This document shows, one piece after another, positions 42,829 through 51,690 of a stretch of 64,000 nucleotides of DNA. Within the stretch, counting starts at the first letter, position 1. Every line of letters begins with the position of its first letter. Under the pieces are notes generated by a model. That model ran no database searches, was not told the DNA's origin, and was given only the letters and a program-made list of their open reading frames with translations. Location of the stretch: positions 1-64,000 of the forward strand of contig USFB01000003.1 of assembly GCA_900553895.1 (NCBI GenBank), read 5' to 3'. A program made the translations under genes and the position numbers. Origin of the DNA: an uncultured bacterium (GTDB lineage: Bacteria > Cyanobacteriota > Vampirovibrionia > Gastranaerophilales > Gastranaerophilaceae).

Positions 42829-44751
42829 CTATAAACTTACTTTTACACCAACATTGAACATATTGTTATTTCTAGTAGAGTTCAATTTATCCTTTGTTTG
42901 GCTGTAACCAAGAGTAACAGTTGTATTAGGATTAATTTGCGCACCAATAGCGGTATTAAATCTAACTTTGTTTTCTGTTTGTTGGTTGAATCCACCTAAT
43001 CTTAAGTTTTGTTTTTCAACCCCAACATTTGCTTGTCCAAAAATATTCATGCCGGAGTTTGTACGAATTCCACCTTTGAATCCGATATTGCCACCACGCT
43101 CAACTGCCGATGGAGTTGTTACATTGTAAATACTAACTTCACCACCTATGTTCCAGTTCTTTTCATTGTAAGTAGCACTTGTGCTTGCATTTAACTTTGT
43201 ACCAAACATTACACCGCCTTGTTGTTCTCCGCTTGTGTATTTCAAATCACCAACAACTCCGGCATTCAATGTATTTTCAAAGGTATACTTGCCAACTTGA
43301 TTTTTTACTTGTACTCCGTCCTCTAAAGCAACTCTGGCATCACCGCCGATACTTATACCGCCACCATTACTTTCCGTTCCTACAACAACTCCACCATACA
43401 ATGATGCTTGTGTAGCGTTTGTAACAGTAGTTTTATCTGTTTTTACCAAATCTTTTTTTATACCAAAACCACCTTTGATAAAATTAGAAATATATGTAGG
43501 AATGCTATTTGCATAATTTCCCAATGTTGTTATATTTAGTTTATTAATTTCTTGTTTTATTTCGGCTAATTTGTCATTACCATAACCTGCTTCTTTCATT
43601 TGGCTTTCTATTTGAGAATAAAGCACATCTTTTGGATTTTCATAACTGTCTCCATGATATGAAACATTGCTCAAATTGCCTTTTGTATATGTGCTGATAA
43701 CTTTTGTATCATAATAAACTGTTGTATCATTACTTGTTTGTGTTTCTTTTTTATATGTAGCTTTTGCACCAACACTTGTAGAATTTTGGAATAAAGAGGT
43801 TTCAGAATTGTTTTTATAACCAAGACTTACACCTAATTTTGATTTTGAATTGTCATTATCTTTTACAATCTTGCCTTCTGCAACAGCAGAAACATTGCCT
43901 TGGTTAGAAAATTCTACATTTGCTTTAATAGCTGTCTTTCCACTAACATCAGAATCAAATGGAGTATTTGAGTTGTAATCTCTTTTGTCCATTTCTCTGC
44001 CAAAAACAGATTCTTCTCTTAGAGCAAATTCTTGATATGACATCTTGCTACCGTCTTTAAGAGCAATATAGCCGGTGTTTTCTAATGAACCGGACTTTTT
44101 ATAAACTTCTCTAATAGCATCTTTGATATTATCAGCTTCTACTGTCAGTTGTTGGCTATAATTATTAAATACATATTTATTATCATCAACTTGGTATAAC
44201 AATGTTGCATGATTTCCTGCACCATTCATTTTACCACTAACCATAACGGCATTTACACCTGCATCTTGTAATGCTTTCATTGCAAATTCATGAATTGTAG
44301 AACAAATAAAGTTGTTTAAACTTTCTTCTTCGTTGGTATTCAAAATTTTATTTAAAATCTCTTCTTGATTTGCACCAACATTGCCATAATTTTTATTTTC
44401 ATCATATTTTAAAGAAAAATCACCAAGAAGATGGTCTATTGTACCTTTTACAAGTTCAGGATTTTCTTTGTTTTCTTTGATGTAATTTGTAAGATATTCA
44501 TAAGTTTCTTTTGCTGACTGATTATGTTCATTATAGAATTTTTTTAAATCATCAACACCAATTCCTTTGTAATCATTACCTGTTTGTTGATATGTAGCAC
44601 TAAAAGTATTATCATCTACACGAACATTTATTGTTGTTGCAGTGCTATCATAAGTAGGGCTTGTTTCTGATTTACCATTAACTACCGGAGCATCATTTAC
44701 ATATGTTACATTAGCTTCAACTTCAACATTTTTCTTTTTATCAACTGGCAT
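42829..44751 (-). CDS. Transglutaminase-like protein with beta-barrel-like C-terminus
   Basis: The protein has 640 residues. FICSTIHEFAMKALQDAGV (Cys about 150), then GNHATLLYQVDDNKYVFNN (His about 181, acidic/Asn near 190-198), fits the Cys-His-Asp order of transglutaminase/cysteine-protease-like folds. From about residue 285 to the end the sequence alternates small and hydrophobic residues in Gly/Asn/Thr-rich strands (SKLGVSLGYKN, GVVVGTESNGGGISIGGDA), like outer-membrane barrels, and ends in GVKVSL. No classic signal peptide. GAGGA precedes the ATG. Enzymatic activity and membrane location are inferred. Confidence 0.55.
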   Translation of the reverse strand: MPVDKKKNVEVEANVTYVNDAPVVNGKSETSPTYDSTATTINVRVDDNTFSATYQQTGNDYKGIGVDDLKKFYNEHNQSAKETYEYLTNYIKENKENPELVKGTIDHLLGDFSLKYDENKNYGNVGANQEEILNKILNTNEEESLNNFICSTIHEFAMKALQDAGVNAVMVSGKMNGAGNHATLLYQVDDNKYVFNNYSQQLTVEADNIKDAIREVYKKSGSLENTGYIALKDGSKMSYQEFALREESVFGREMDKRDYNSNTPFDSDVSGKTAIKANVEFSNQGNVSAVAEGKIVKDNDNSKSKLGVSLGYKNNSETSLFQNSTSVGAKATYKKETQTSNDTTVYYDTKVISTYTKGNLSNVSYHGDSYENPKDVLYSQIESQMKEAGYGNDKLAEIKQEINKLNITTLGNYANSIPTYISNFIKGGFGIKKDLVKTDKTTVTNATQASLYGGVVVGTESNGGGISIGGDARVALEDGVQVKNQVGKYTFENTLNAGVVGDLKYTSGEQQGGVMFGTKLNASTSATYNEKNWNIGGEVSIYNVTTPSAVERGGNIGFKGGIRTNSGMNIFGQANVGVEKQNLRLGGFNQQTENKVRFNTAIGAQINPNTTVTLGYSQTKDKLNSTRNNNMFNVGVKVSL

Positions 44752-44863
44752 GAAATATCCTCTTTTATAACTCTTGTATATATAAAGTATTTAAGAGGAA
44801 AGAAATTGCCTATTCTCTTGTGTGATTTAATAAATCTTAATATAATTTTGTCGCAAAAAACAT

Positions 44864-44901
44864 AAAGTCGTACTGAATATTTATTGTTCAATACGACTTT
44901 T
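44864..44901. terminator. Palindromic repeat copy / bidirectional terminator
   Basis: AAAGTCGTA-c-TGAA (44864-44877) pairs with TTCA-a-TACGACTTT (44887-44900), with T-rich flanks on both strands. It lies between the 191-residue gene and the transglutaminase-like gene, and has the same GTCGT(A/G)..TGAA core as the hairpins in front of the leader-tagged paralogues. Confidence 0.6.
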
Positions 44902-44933
44902 AAAGCATCGATTTTTTATCTGCAATTATACTA

Positions 44934-45509
44934 TTACCAAACTATATCCAACGGTCCATTTTGAGGTTCTTTTGAAAAATCAGTTTTAGAATTTTTATTT
45001 GCATTATCTAAAAGTTCATTTTCTAATGAGATGTTATCAGTCGTAGCTTTACCATTGTCATTGAAAACCATTCTTTTTGACATAGTATTACCAGTTTTTG
45101 TTTGTTTTGAAAGAATTTTACCAGATTCATTATCTATTTCATAATATATGACTTCAATACCTTTGCCAAATCTATCTTTACTCATAATTGTTCTATTATC
45201 ATCAGTTTTTCGCAATGTAATTTTTATCTCTTCATATCCATCTTCAGTTTCTTCATAAGTTACAAATGAAGTAGTATTTGTTTCTATTTTTAGAGAATTT
45301 GGTTTTATATTTTTATAATGTCCATTAATCCATTCTTTTTCATTTTCAGGAATATTTGGTCTTTTATCATTTTTATTAGCGTGAGTTTTATTTTCATTAA
45401 CATTTTCATTAAAATTAAAAATAAGTCCCACTTTATTAGAATTGTTTTGTTCTGTTGCCGGACAACCATTCCATAATGAATCAGAACGAATAGAATCTAC
45501 TTGTAACAT
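44934..45509 (-). CDS. 191-residue hydrophilic protein of unknown function
   Basis: Asn/Lys/Glu-rich; the N-terminal third appears disordered, and a beta-rich middle has repeated strand-turn units (EEIKITLRKTDDNRTI, GIEVIYYEIDNESGKIL). AAAAAGGAGC precedes the ATG. Family not recognised. Its neighbours are candidate secreted proteins, which suggests it may belong to the same class. Confidence 0.6.
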   Translation of the reverse strand: MLQVDSIRSDSLWNGCPATEQNNSNKVGLIFNFNENVNENKTHANKNDKRPNIPENEKEWINGHYKNIKPNSLKIETNTTSFVTYEETEDGYEEIKITLRKTDDNRTIMSKDRFGKGIEVIYYEIDNESGKILSKQTKTGNTMSKRMVFNDNGKATTDNISLENELLDNANKNSKTDFSKEPQNGPLDIVW

Positions 45510-45701
45510 TTTTGCTCCTTTTTATATCCTTGTATACTTTTCTAAAGTTATTTAATTAAGAAAAATTGCCAGTATTGTAATAAAACTTTACATGTTTTAT
45601 ACAATCTTTGTGGAGTAATTAAAAAAAAGCAATCGCATCACTAAAATATTGAAGTTTTTAGTAGGTAGCAAAAAATATTTTTACACTTTTTTATATACGT
45701 A

Positions 45702-46916
45702 ATGAAACCGATGTCCAATATAAGTACATACATTAATAAAATTCCTAACTCTATTAAAGATAGCAAATATCCTTTAACAAAATTAAACCTCAAAAATTTA
45801 GAAGGGGTGCAAAGTGATATTTGTTTGTTTAACAGTGAAAAACCGTTAACGATGGACACAATTAGTTTTATTACAAAAAGATTTGAAACTTTGAATTTAT
45901 TTAGAGGTTGCACTGTTGGTTGCTCACATTGTTTAAAAGATGCAAAAACAGAAGATAATAGAAGCATTTTATTTGAAGATTTAGAGCGCTTCTTAGATGG
46001 ATTTAAAACGCTTAATGAGCGTTTAGGATTCAATGTCTTTAATGGAAACAAATATTTAAGCATCGTTGATGATTCCAATCCGTCTGATTTCCCTATTTTG
46101 GGCAAAGATAGAAAACACAGTGTTGTTGAAGCTATCAAAGAAATTTATGAGAAATTAAATATTCCAGTATTATTTGTAACTTCCGGTTGGAATAAAGGTT
46201 CTCGCTATGCTCAAAAAGCTTCCGAAGAATTGGCGAATGCTATACAAAAAAATCCGTCTATGATTGAGGCTGTAGATATTTCCATAAACCCTTTTGTCGG
46301 AATTTTAGAAAAATCAAGAGAAGCAAGCAAAAATCATAATCAAGATAAAGCAGAGTTTTTGAGAAATGTTTATACTTCAAGAATGGCGAACACATTAGCA
46401 ACTTTCTTAAACGCATTTACAAGCAATAAAGCTCATATAATTTATCGTCACGCACCAAGTGCGGAAGGCAATGAACTCATCGACGAAAATGCAGCAAAAC
46501 AACTTTATGAAGAAATTTATGCAAAATTAAGAAAAATGGTTGGTTCAAAATTAGATGATATTCCAATGCTAAAACCTGAACAACTTACGCATTTTGATAA
46601 ATCACATCTTATTGAAGCTAGTGGACGCGGACGTAGATTTTTTAGAGCTGAAACTAACTTTTTAGAGCAACAACAGCTTATCGATGAAGTGATTGACTGG
46701 GAAGGTTTGAGTGAGCGAGAAAAGTTCGAAAAACTCCGAGATGAAGCGTTAAAATGTATTGATATTAACGGTAATGTATATACTACAATGCCTGCATCTA
46801 AAGTTGATTATATTTCAGCACCAATCGAACTAACACTTCCTACAAAAATTCAGCTTAATTATGAAAATAAAAAACCAACAACTCCTGTTTTTAGCGATAT
46901 TGATTTAGAAATTTAG
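45702..46916 (+). CDS. Radical SAM protein
   Basis: The protein has 404 residues. FRGCTVGCSHCLKDA near residue 68 supplies the C-x3-C-x2-C that binds the catalytic [4Fe-4S] cluster. LSIVDDSNPSDFP and VLFVTSGWNKGS follow where later TIM-barrel strands are expected. There is no evident C-terminal SPASM domain. The radical SAM enzyme stands alone, convergent with the leader-tagged gene array; no obvious peptide precursor lies beside it. No ribosome binding site is visible at the first ATG, and an ATG at 45711 is possible. The substrate is unknown. Confidence 0.75.
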   Translation: MKPMSNISTYINKIPNSIKDSKYPLTKLNLKNLEGVQSDICLFNSEKPLTMDTISFITKRFETLNLFRGCTVGCSHCLKDAKTEDNRSILFEDLERFLDGFKTLNERLGFNVFNGNKYLSIVDDSNPSDFPILGKDRKHSVVEAIKEIYEKLNIPVLFVTSGWNKGSRYAQKASEELANAIQKNPSMIEAVDISINPFVGILEKSREASKNHNQDKAEFLRNVYTSRMANTLATFLNAFTSNKAHIIYRHAPSAEGNELIDENAAKQLYEEIYAKLRKMVGSKLDDIPMLKPEQLTHFDKSHLIEASGRGRRFFRAETNFLEQQQLIDEVIDWEGLSEREKFEKLRDEALKCIDINGNVYTTMPASKVDYISAPIELTLPTKIQLNYENKKPTTPVFSDIDLEI

Positions 46917-46927
46917 AAAAGTATTTT

Positions 46928-47671
46928 TTATAACTTCTTTAAAATTTTATGACCTTCCTGAACCAAATCACGAACTTGTACTGGAGTAATGAAGCCTAAC
47001 TTTAATTTTTTAGAATTCAATTTATCAACAAGTGCTTTTAATTGTTTTTCGATTCCGAAGTCAACTGTGTCTGAATTTTCAATTTTTTGAACCATTTCTA
47101 AAATAGTAGCTTTATCTTCCGGTTGAAATTTATCCAAATCAGAATTTCTAACAATTGTAGAAACTGTTTTTTTGATTCCTTCAACAAAATTTTTGTGCTG
47201 TTCTTCTGATAAAATACCTTGTTTTGGAGTAAACTTTTTCATTCTATTTGCACAAATAAGAGTCATAATAGGGTCTTTAAGTTCGTCCATTTTTTGAACT
47301 TCTTCTCTTAGCATTTTGCTATCAGCTTGGCAAGTTGGAGAAAGTTTTTTTCTTAAATTACTTGCAGTTTCTTCATCTCCAAAAAATTCCATAACATTAT
47401 GCTCAGATGCATTTTGAATAGCACAAGTAAATTTTGATAAAAAACCTGCCATTCTCGTACTCATTGGATTGTCTAATTCAGGATACTTAAGTCTATCAAG
47501 AAGCTTTTGCTCTACCATTTGTCTGCGTTGTTCTTCCATTTGTCTGCGTTCTTCTCTAAGGCGCCTAAGTTCACGAAGTTCTGCTTCTCTATGTGCGTTA
47601 GATTTAAAGTTAATTGTATTCATTTTAGTTACATTTATTATATTGTTATTTTGTATTGATTGAATTCTCAT
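46928..47671 (-). CDS. Leader-tagged helical protein 4 of the array
   Basis: The protein has 247 residues. It starts MRIQSIQNNN and reaches INFKS by residue 25, the same kind of leader as the three genes upstream. A highly charged Arg/Glu helix (about 33-58) precedes an all-helical body. AAAGGGAA precedes the ATG. Last gene of the leftward run. Function unknown; the shared leader suggests common targeting. Confidence 0.65.
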   Translation of the reverse strand: MRIQSIQNNNIINVTKMNTINFKSNAHREAELRELRRLREERRQMEEQRRQMVEQKLLDRLKYPELDNPMSTRMAGFLSKFTCAIQNASEHNVMEFFGDEETASNLRKKLSPTCQADSKMLREEVQKMDELKDPIMTLICANRMKKFTPKQGILSEEQHKNFVEGIKKTVSTIVRNSDLDKFQPEDKATILEMVQKIENSDTVDFGIEKQLKALVDKLNSKKLKLGFITPVQVRDLVQEGHKILKKL

Positions 47672-47709
47672 TTCCCTTTTTCCTTTTTCGTTAATCTTTC
47701 TTTTGTTTT

Positions 47710-47740
47710 GTCGTATTGAATATCAATAGTTCAAGAAGAC
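47710..47740. repeat. Palindromic intergenic repeat (degenerate copy)
   Basis: GTCGTATTGAA at 47710-47720 with the degenerate partner TTCAAGAAGAC (47730-47740), ~40 bases upstream of the leader-tagged gene. Confidence 0.5.
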
Positions 47741-47755
47741 CGATTACTTATATTA

Positions 47756-49285
47756 CTAAAGATATTCAGATAAATATTGTCCGTATTTGTTTTTAAAATT
47801 TCGTTGAAAACTCCACTCTTGATTGAGAGAATTTACAAGATGCAACAATTTTGCACCATTATATTCCATCTTGAATAATGGGGATTTAAAGCCGTATTTA
47901 CATTCTTCAACTGCCCTCATTGAAAACGCTTTTATTGCGTCTTCCAAGTCTACAAACTCAAAATTCAATTCATTAACTTGTTTTTTGAACCTATCATTTT
48001 CTATTCTATTATACGCATAATCTAAATCTCTTGAATAGTTAAGTTTTTTGCCTTTTAACAATTCTAATAATTCAGTATCTTCGGAATTAAAAATCTTTTC
48101 AACTACAGAAATTCCATTTTCGTCAACCTTGTTGTAATCAATATTTGTAAGCTTTTTAAGTTTAGCAATTACTTCTTGTCTTTCGTCATTAGAAGCATTA
48201 TCTATTAAATAATCAATTGCTTTTGAGATAAAATCAGTTGAGTTTAGACTTTGACCGAATGATTTCTGTACCATTTCTAAGTCTAAAGTTTTACTAATAT
48301 TCAACTCATCTTCTGACATACGACTGATAACATTTTCCATTTCGGCTTTTTGGTTTCTTTCAGCTTTACTAACGACTGGAATAAATTCGCCACGAACCTT
48401 AATGCATTCTTCTTTTGCATCTGAGATGAAACGAATTAAATTTCGAGCCGTTTCATCAATTATTTGGTCTACCCTTAGATAATCCATAACGCTCCTACCG
48501 TCACCTTTATCTTCAAAAACAGTCACCAAAACTCTTGGCAAATCTTTAAGAGCCATATATATGTTATACAAGATGTCCATATTTTCAACAGTTGCTTTTG
48601 AATGTATTGGTAATTTACCATCGTTATTTCTTGTCAAATATACTTCTGCTAAAGCTTCAGGATAATCTCTTAAATACTCATTCATTCTGTTTATATCATT
48701 CTCTTTTAAAAACTTGTGAGCCGGAATATTACCATCTTTATCCGGTGTAGTCATTTGTTTTATAAAGACATTCATAGAAGCTTCATCCAATAAAGGTTTG
48801 GTACTGTATGGACTCAATAACATCAAATCTAATTTGCCGGATTGAAAATATTCATTTATATTATCCTTGTAAATTTCTCGAATATCATCCGAAGTGTTTT
48901 TATCTTCAATTACTTCTCTTGCATTATCAACGATTTCATCTTCCAATCTTTCTTTTAAACTTCTTTTATACTCTTTTAGTTCTTTTAGTGGAACCGGATA
49001 AGTTGTTGCACCGGCTAAAACAGTTTTACCTTTTTTGTTTTTTTCAACTTTTTCTCCGGCTTGGATTATTAAATCTTCAAAAGATGTAAAAAGACCGCAA
49101 ATTGCGCCCAAAAAGCATGAAACAGTGCAACTTTTTTTTGGAGTTACAAGAACTTCAAACGAATCTGCGCATTCTTGAATTCCAGTTTTTTGCAATATTT
49201 CAGGAGTCAATTTCTTCAATATTCTTTTATTTCCATGCAAGCCTTGGAAGTTTGTATTGTTATTTTGTATTTGTTGGATTTTCAT
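47756..49285 (-). CDS. Leader-tagged ankyrin-like protein 3
   Basis: The protein has 509 residues. It begins MKIQQIQNNNTNFQGLHGNK and continues with a segment nearly identical to the next gene (KLTPEILQKTG, ECADSFEVLV). The body is helical with ankyrin-like units such as KDGNIPAHKFLKENDINRMN and NNDGKLPIHSKATVENMDIL. The C-terminal third (GISVVEKIFNSEDTELLELL) is shared with the two neighbouring paralogues. AAAGGGAA precedes the ATG. I infer a protein-binding, possibly exported factor. Confidence 0.7.
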   Translation of the reverse strand: MKIQQIQNNNTNFQGLHGNKRILKKLTPEILQKTGIQECADSFEVLVTPKKSCTVSCFLGAICGLFTSFEDLIIQAGEKVEKNKKGKTVLAGATTYPVPLKELKEYKRSLKERLEDEIVDNAREVIEDKNTSDDIREIYKDNINEYFQSGKLDLMLLSPYSTKPLLDEASMNVFIKQMTTPDKDGNIPAHKFLKENDINRMNEYLRDYPEALAEVYLTRNNDGKLPIHSKATVENMDILYNIYMALKDLPRVLVTVFEDKGDGRSVMDYLRVDQIIDETARNLIRFISDAKEECIKVRGEFIPVVSKAERNQKAEMENVISRMSEDELNISKTLDLEMVQKSFGQSLNSTDFISKAIDYLIDNASNDERQEVIAKLKKLTNIDYNKVDENGISVVEKIFNSEDTELLELLKGKKLNYSRDLDYAYNRIENDRFKKQVNELNFEFVDLEDAIKAFSMRAVEECKYGFKSPLFKMEYNGAKLLHLVNSLNQEWSFQRNFKNKYGQYLSEYL

Positions 49286-49320
49286 TTCCCTTTTCCTTTT
49301 TCGTTATTTTTTTTGTTTTT

Positions 49321-49351
49321 GTCGTGTTGAATGTCAATCGTTCAACACGAC
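49321..49351. repeat. Palindromic intergenic repeat (perfect 11-bp stem)
   Basis: GTCGTGTTGAA with TTCAACACGAC around a 9-base loop. On the coding (minus) strand it is followed by an A-rich stretch and the ribosome binding site, so it is not a classical terminator in that direction. Confidence 0.75.
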
Positions 49352-49358
49352 CTACATT

Positions 49359-50747
49359 CTACATTTTTGAAAGATAATCTTTACATTCTGCTTCTAGCTT
49401 AGGATTTCCGTATTTGTAAATCAATTCCTGCAATTGTTCACCATTATAATATCTTTTATATAGTGGAGACTCCGCTATTAACTTAATTGCTTCTGCGGAA
49501 TTTAATTTTACAGCCTTTTCAAGATCTCTAAAATCAAATAATAAACTATCAATTTTTTCCTTGAACTCTTTATTCTCAATTCTTTCGTATGCATAATCAA
49601 GTTCCGGTCGATAGATAATAGGTTTTTTGCCTAAAAGTTCAATAAAATTCATATCTTCAGCATTCATGACATGCTCTATAACTGAAATTCCATTTTCGTC
49701 AGCCTTATCATAATCTATATTCGGAATTTTTCTCAATTCTTCGATTATAGTTTTATATTCTTCCGGTTTTGCTTCATTAATTGCAAAACCAACGATTTTA
49801 CTGATATTATTGGTACGATTCATTGACAAACCATAAGATGATTGCATATACGCAACTTTTAGAATATTCATTATATTCTCAAAATTAAATTCTGTATCTA
49901 TTTTTTTATTTAATTGTTCTGCAAACCTTTGAAGCAACTTACTTGCATATTCATCATAACTGTCATTTTTTGTAATTGAAACTAAAGAATCTACTAAAGT
50001 TTTACCTTGTTTATTAGGTGTTTCAAAAATTGTTTTTATGTACTGAGGATAGCAACTCAAATTTTCCATAAGAGCATACTGCAAATATGGACTTTTCATA
50101 ATCGAAGGATTATGAATAGGCAGTTCTCCTTCTTTATTTTTAATTAAACAAGCTTTCAGTAAGTTTTGAGGCTTTAATTTCAATATATCAACCGCATTAC
50201 GCATTTCTTGAGGATCTGCCTTATGTAATGGTGTATTGCCGTCTTTATCTTGAACAAAATATTTTGGTGCTAAAGTTGATTCAACATACTCTAAGTATTC
50301 TTTTTCAGGAAGAATCTTTGATAATTGTCTGAAATCAAACATAGATTTATCAATTTTTCCTTCTTGTATATATCGATATATTGTATTATAGCGTTTTTGA
50401 TCAATAAACCAGACAGAAATGTGCCATTTGACATCTTCAAAAAGTTCACCATCTTTCAAGCGTGAGATATCTTTTTGATATGTTAAAGGTTTTATTATAG
50501 TAAATTTTCCATTCTTTCCTTTTGTTATATCTTCTCCTACTTGACACATTGGTTTTCCATAATGTCTGAATAATCTATGAATAAATGAGTCTTCGTGTTC
50601 TCCTTTTACCAAAACTTCAAACTTGTCAGCACATTCTTGAAGTCCTGTTTTTTGTAATATTTCAGGAGTTAATTTCTTCAATACTCTTTTATTTCCATGT
50701 AAGCCTTGAAAATTTGTATTATTATTTTGTATTTGTTGGATTTTCAT
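49359..50747 (-). CDS. Leader-tagged ankyrin-like protein 2
   Basis: The protein has 462 residues. The leader MKIQQIQNNNTNFQGLHGNK is identical to that of protein 3. Ankyrin-like units follow (KDGNTPLHKADPQEMRNAVD, NKEGELPIHNPSIMKSPYLQ), then the common C-terminal region (IDYDKADENGISVIEHVMNA). The start at 50747 follows AAAGGGAAAAAG; an upstream in-frame start would read through the palindromic repeat. Function unknown. Confidence 0.7.
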   Translation of the reverse strand: MKIQQIQNNNTNFQGLHGNKRVLKKLTPEILQKTGLQECADKFEVLVKGEHEDSFIHRLFRHYGKPMCQVGEDITKGKNGKFTIIKPLTYQKDISRLKDGELFEDVKWHISVWFIDQKRYNTIYRYIQEGKIDKSMFDFRQLSKILPEKEYLEYVESTLAPKYFVQDKDGNTPLHKADPQEMRNAVDILKLKPQNLLKACLIKNKEGELPIHNPSIMKSPYLQYALMENLSCYPQYIKTIFETPNKQGKTLVDSLVSITKNDSYDEYASKLLQRFAEQLNKKIDTEFNFENIMNILKVAYMQSSYGLSMNRTNNISKIVGFAINEAKPEEYKTIIEELRKIPNIDYDKADENGISVIEHVMNAEDMNFIELLGKKPIIYRPELDYAYERIENKEFKEKIDSLLFDFRDLEKAVKLNSAEAIKLIAESPLYKRYYNGEQLQELIYKYGNPKLEAECKDYLSKM

Positions 50748-50782
50748 TTCTTTTTCCCTTTTTGTATTAATCTTTTGTTTTT

Positions 50783-50813
50783 GTCGTATTGAACAATTTT
50801 CATTCAACACAAT
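50783..50813. repeat. Palindromic intergenic repeat (imperfect)
   Basis: GTCGTATTGAA (50783-50793) with TTCAACACAAT (50803-50813); 9 of 11 positions can pair, counting a G-U pair. Confidence 0.6.
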
Positions 50814-50825
50814 CTATTTGTATTT

Positions 50826-51620
50826 TTAAATAAATGAAAGAAATGGGTCATAGATTTGTGTAAAATCTTCATAAAAAATAACACTTTTAGAATCTAATGC
50901 AATTTCGGTTAGTTCTTTTCCTTGAACTTCTCGCTTATAAAATGGAGATACAAAATCATCAATAAGAGATTTTATTTTATCCAAATTCTCACTTTTTACA
51001 GCATCTTTTAAATTCTTAAAATTTAAATTTAATTTATCAACTTCTTGTTTGAATTCATTATTCTCAATTCTTTCATACGTAAAATCTAATGGCGGATAAT
51101 AATTGAGTTGTGTTTTATTTACTAAATTTAAAAGTTCAAAATCTTCTGCATTCAAGATATGTTCTAAGATTGAAATATCATTTTTATCAACTCTGTTATA
51201 ATCAATTTTTGGCAGTTGTAGCATTTTCTGAATAATAGTAGATTTTTCTTCCGGCTTTGCTTCATTAATCAAATAATTAATTGTATTAATTATAAATTCT
51301 GAATCAAGTTTTTTGCCTTTTGATTTTTGAACAACACTATTTGATAAAACTCCTAAAATATTTTTCGTAGTGGAGGTTGCTTCTGATATAACCGTTTCTG
51401 TTTTTTGCACTGAATTGTTTATATAACTGTTAAACCAATTATCGTACCACTCTTTATTTGGCTGTTTTACCTCTTGTGCAACTTGCTTTTTATTTTCTTG
51501 TATCACATTCTCAGCAAATCTTTGAGCTATTTTTTCTCCTTCTTGCATTTTCTGCATTCTGACAAGTTTATGTCCAAGCCCTTGAAAATTTGTATTATTT
51601 TGTATTTGTTGAATTCTCAT
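50826..51620 (-). CDS. Leader-tagged protein 1
   Basis: The protein has 264 residues. It begins MRIQQIQNNTNFQGLGHK, lacks the ankyrin-like middle of its paralogues and keeps the C-terminal module (IDYNRVDKNDISILEHILNA, then LDFTYERIENNEFKQEVDKL). It looks like an internally deleted form of the same family. AAAGGGAA precedes the ATG. Confidence 0.65.
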   Translation of the reverse strand: MRIQQIQNNTNFQGLGHKLVRMQKMQEGEKIAQRFAENVIQENKKQVAQEVKQPNKEWYDNWFNSYINNSVQKTETVISEATSTTKNILGVLSNSVVQKSKGKKLDSEFIINTINYLINEAKPEEKSTIIQKMLQLPKIDYNRVDKNDISILEHILNAEDFELLNLVNKTQLNYYPPLDFTYERIENNEFKQEVDKLNLNFKNLKDAVKSENLDKIKSLIDDFVSPFYKREVQGKELTEIALDSKSVIFYEDFTQIYDPFLSFI

Positions 51621-51652
51621 TTTTTTCCCTTTTTCGTTATTTTTTTGTTTTT

Positions 51653-51683
51653 GTCGTGTTGAATGAAAATTGTTCAACACGAC
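51653..51683. repeat. Palindromic intergenic repeat (perfect 11-bp stem)
   Basis: GTCGTGTTGAA (51653-51663) with TTCAACACGAC (51673-51683), in the gap behind the AAA+ gene and before the first leader-tagged gene. It starts eight bases from the AAA+ stop. Confidence 0.75.
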
Positions 51684-51690
51684 CTACGCA

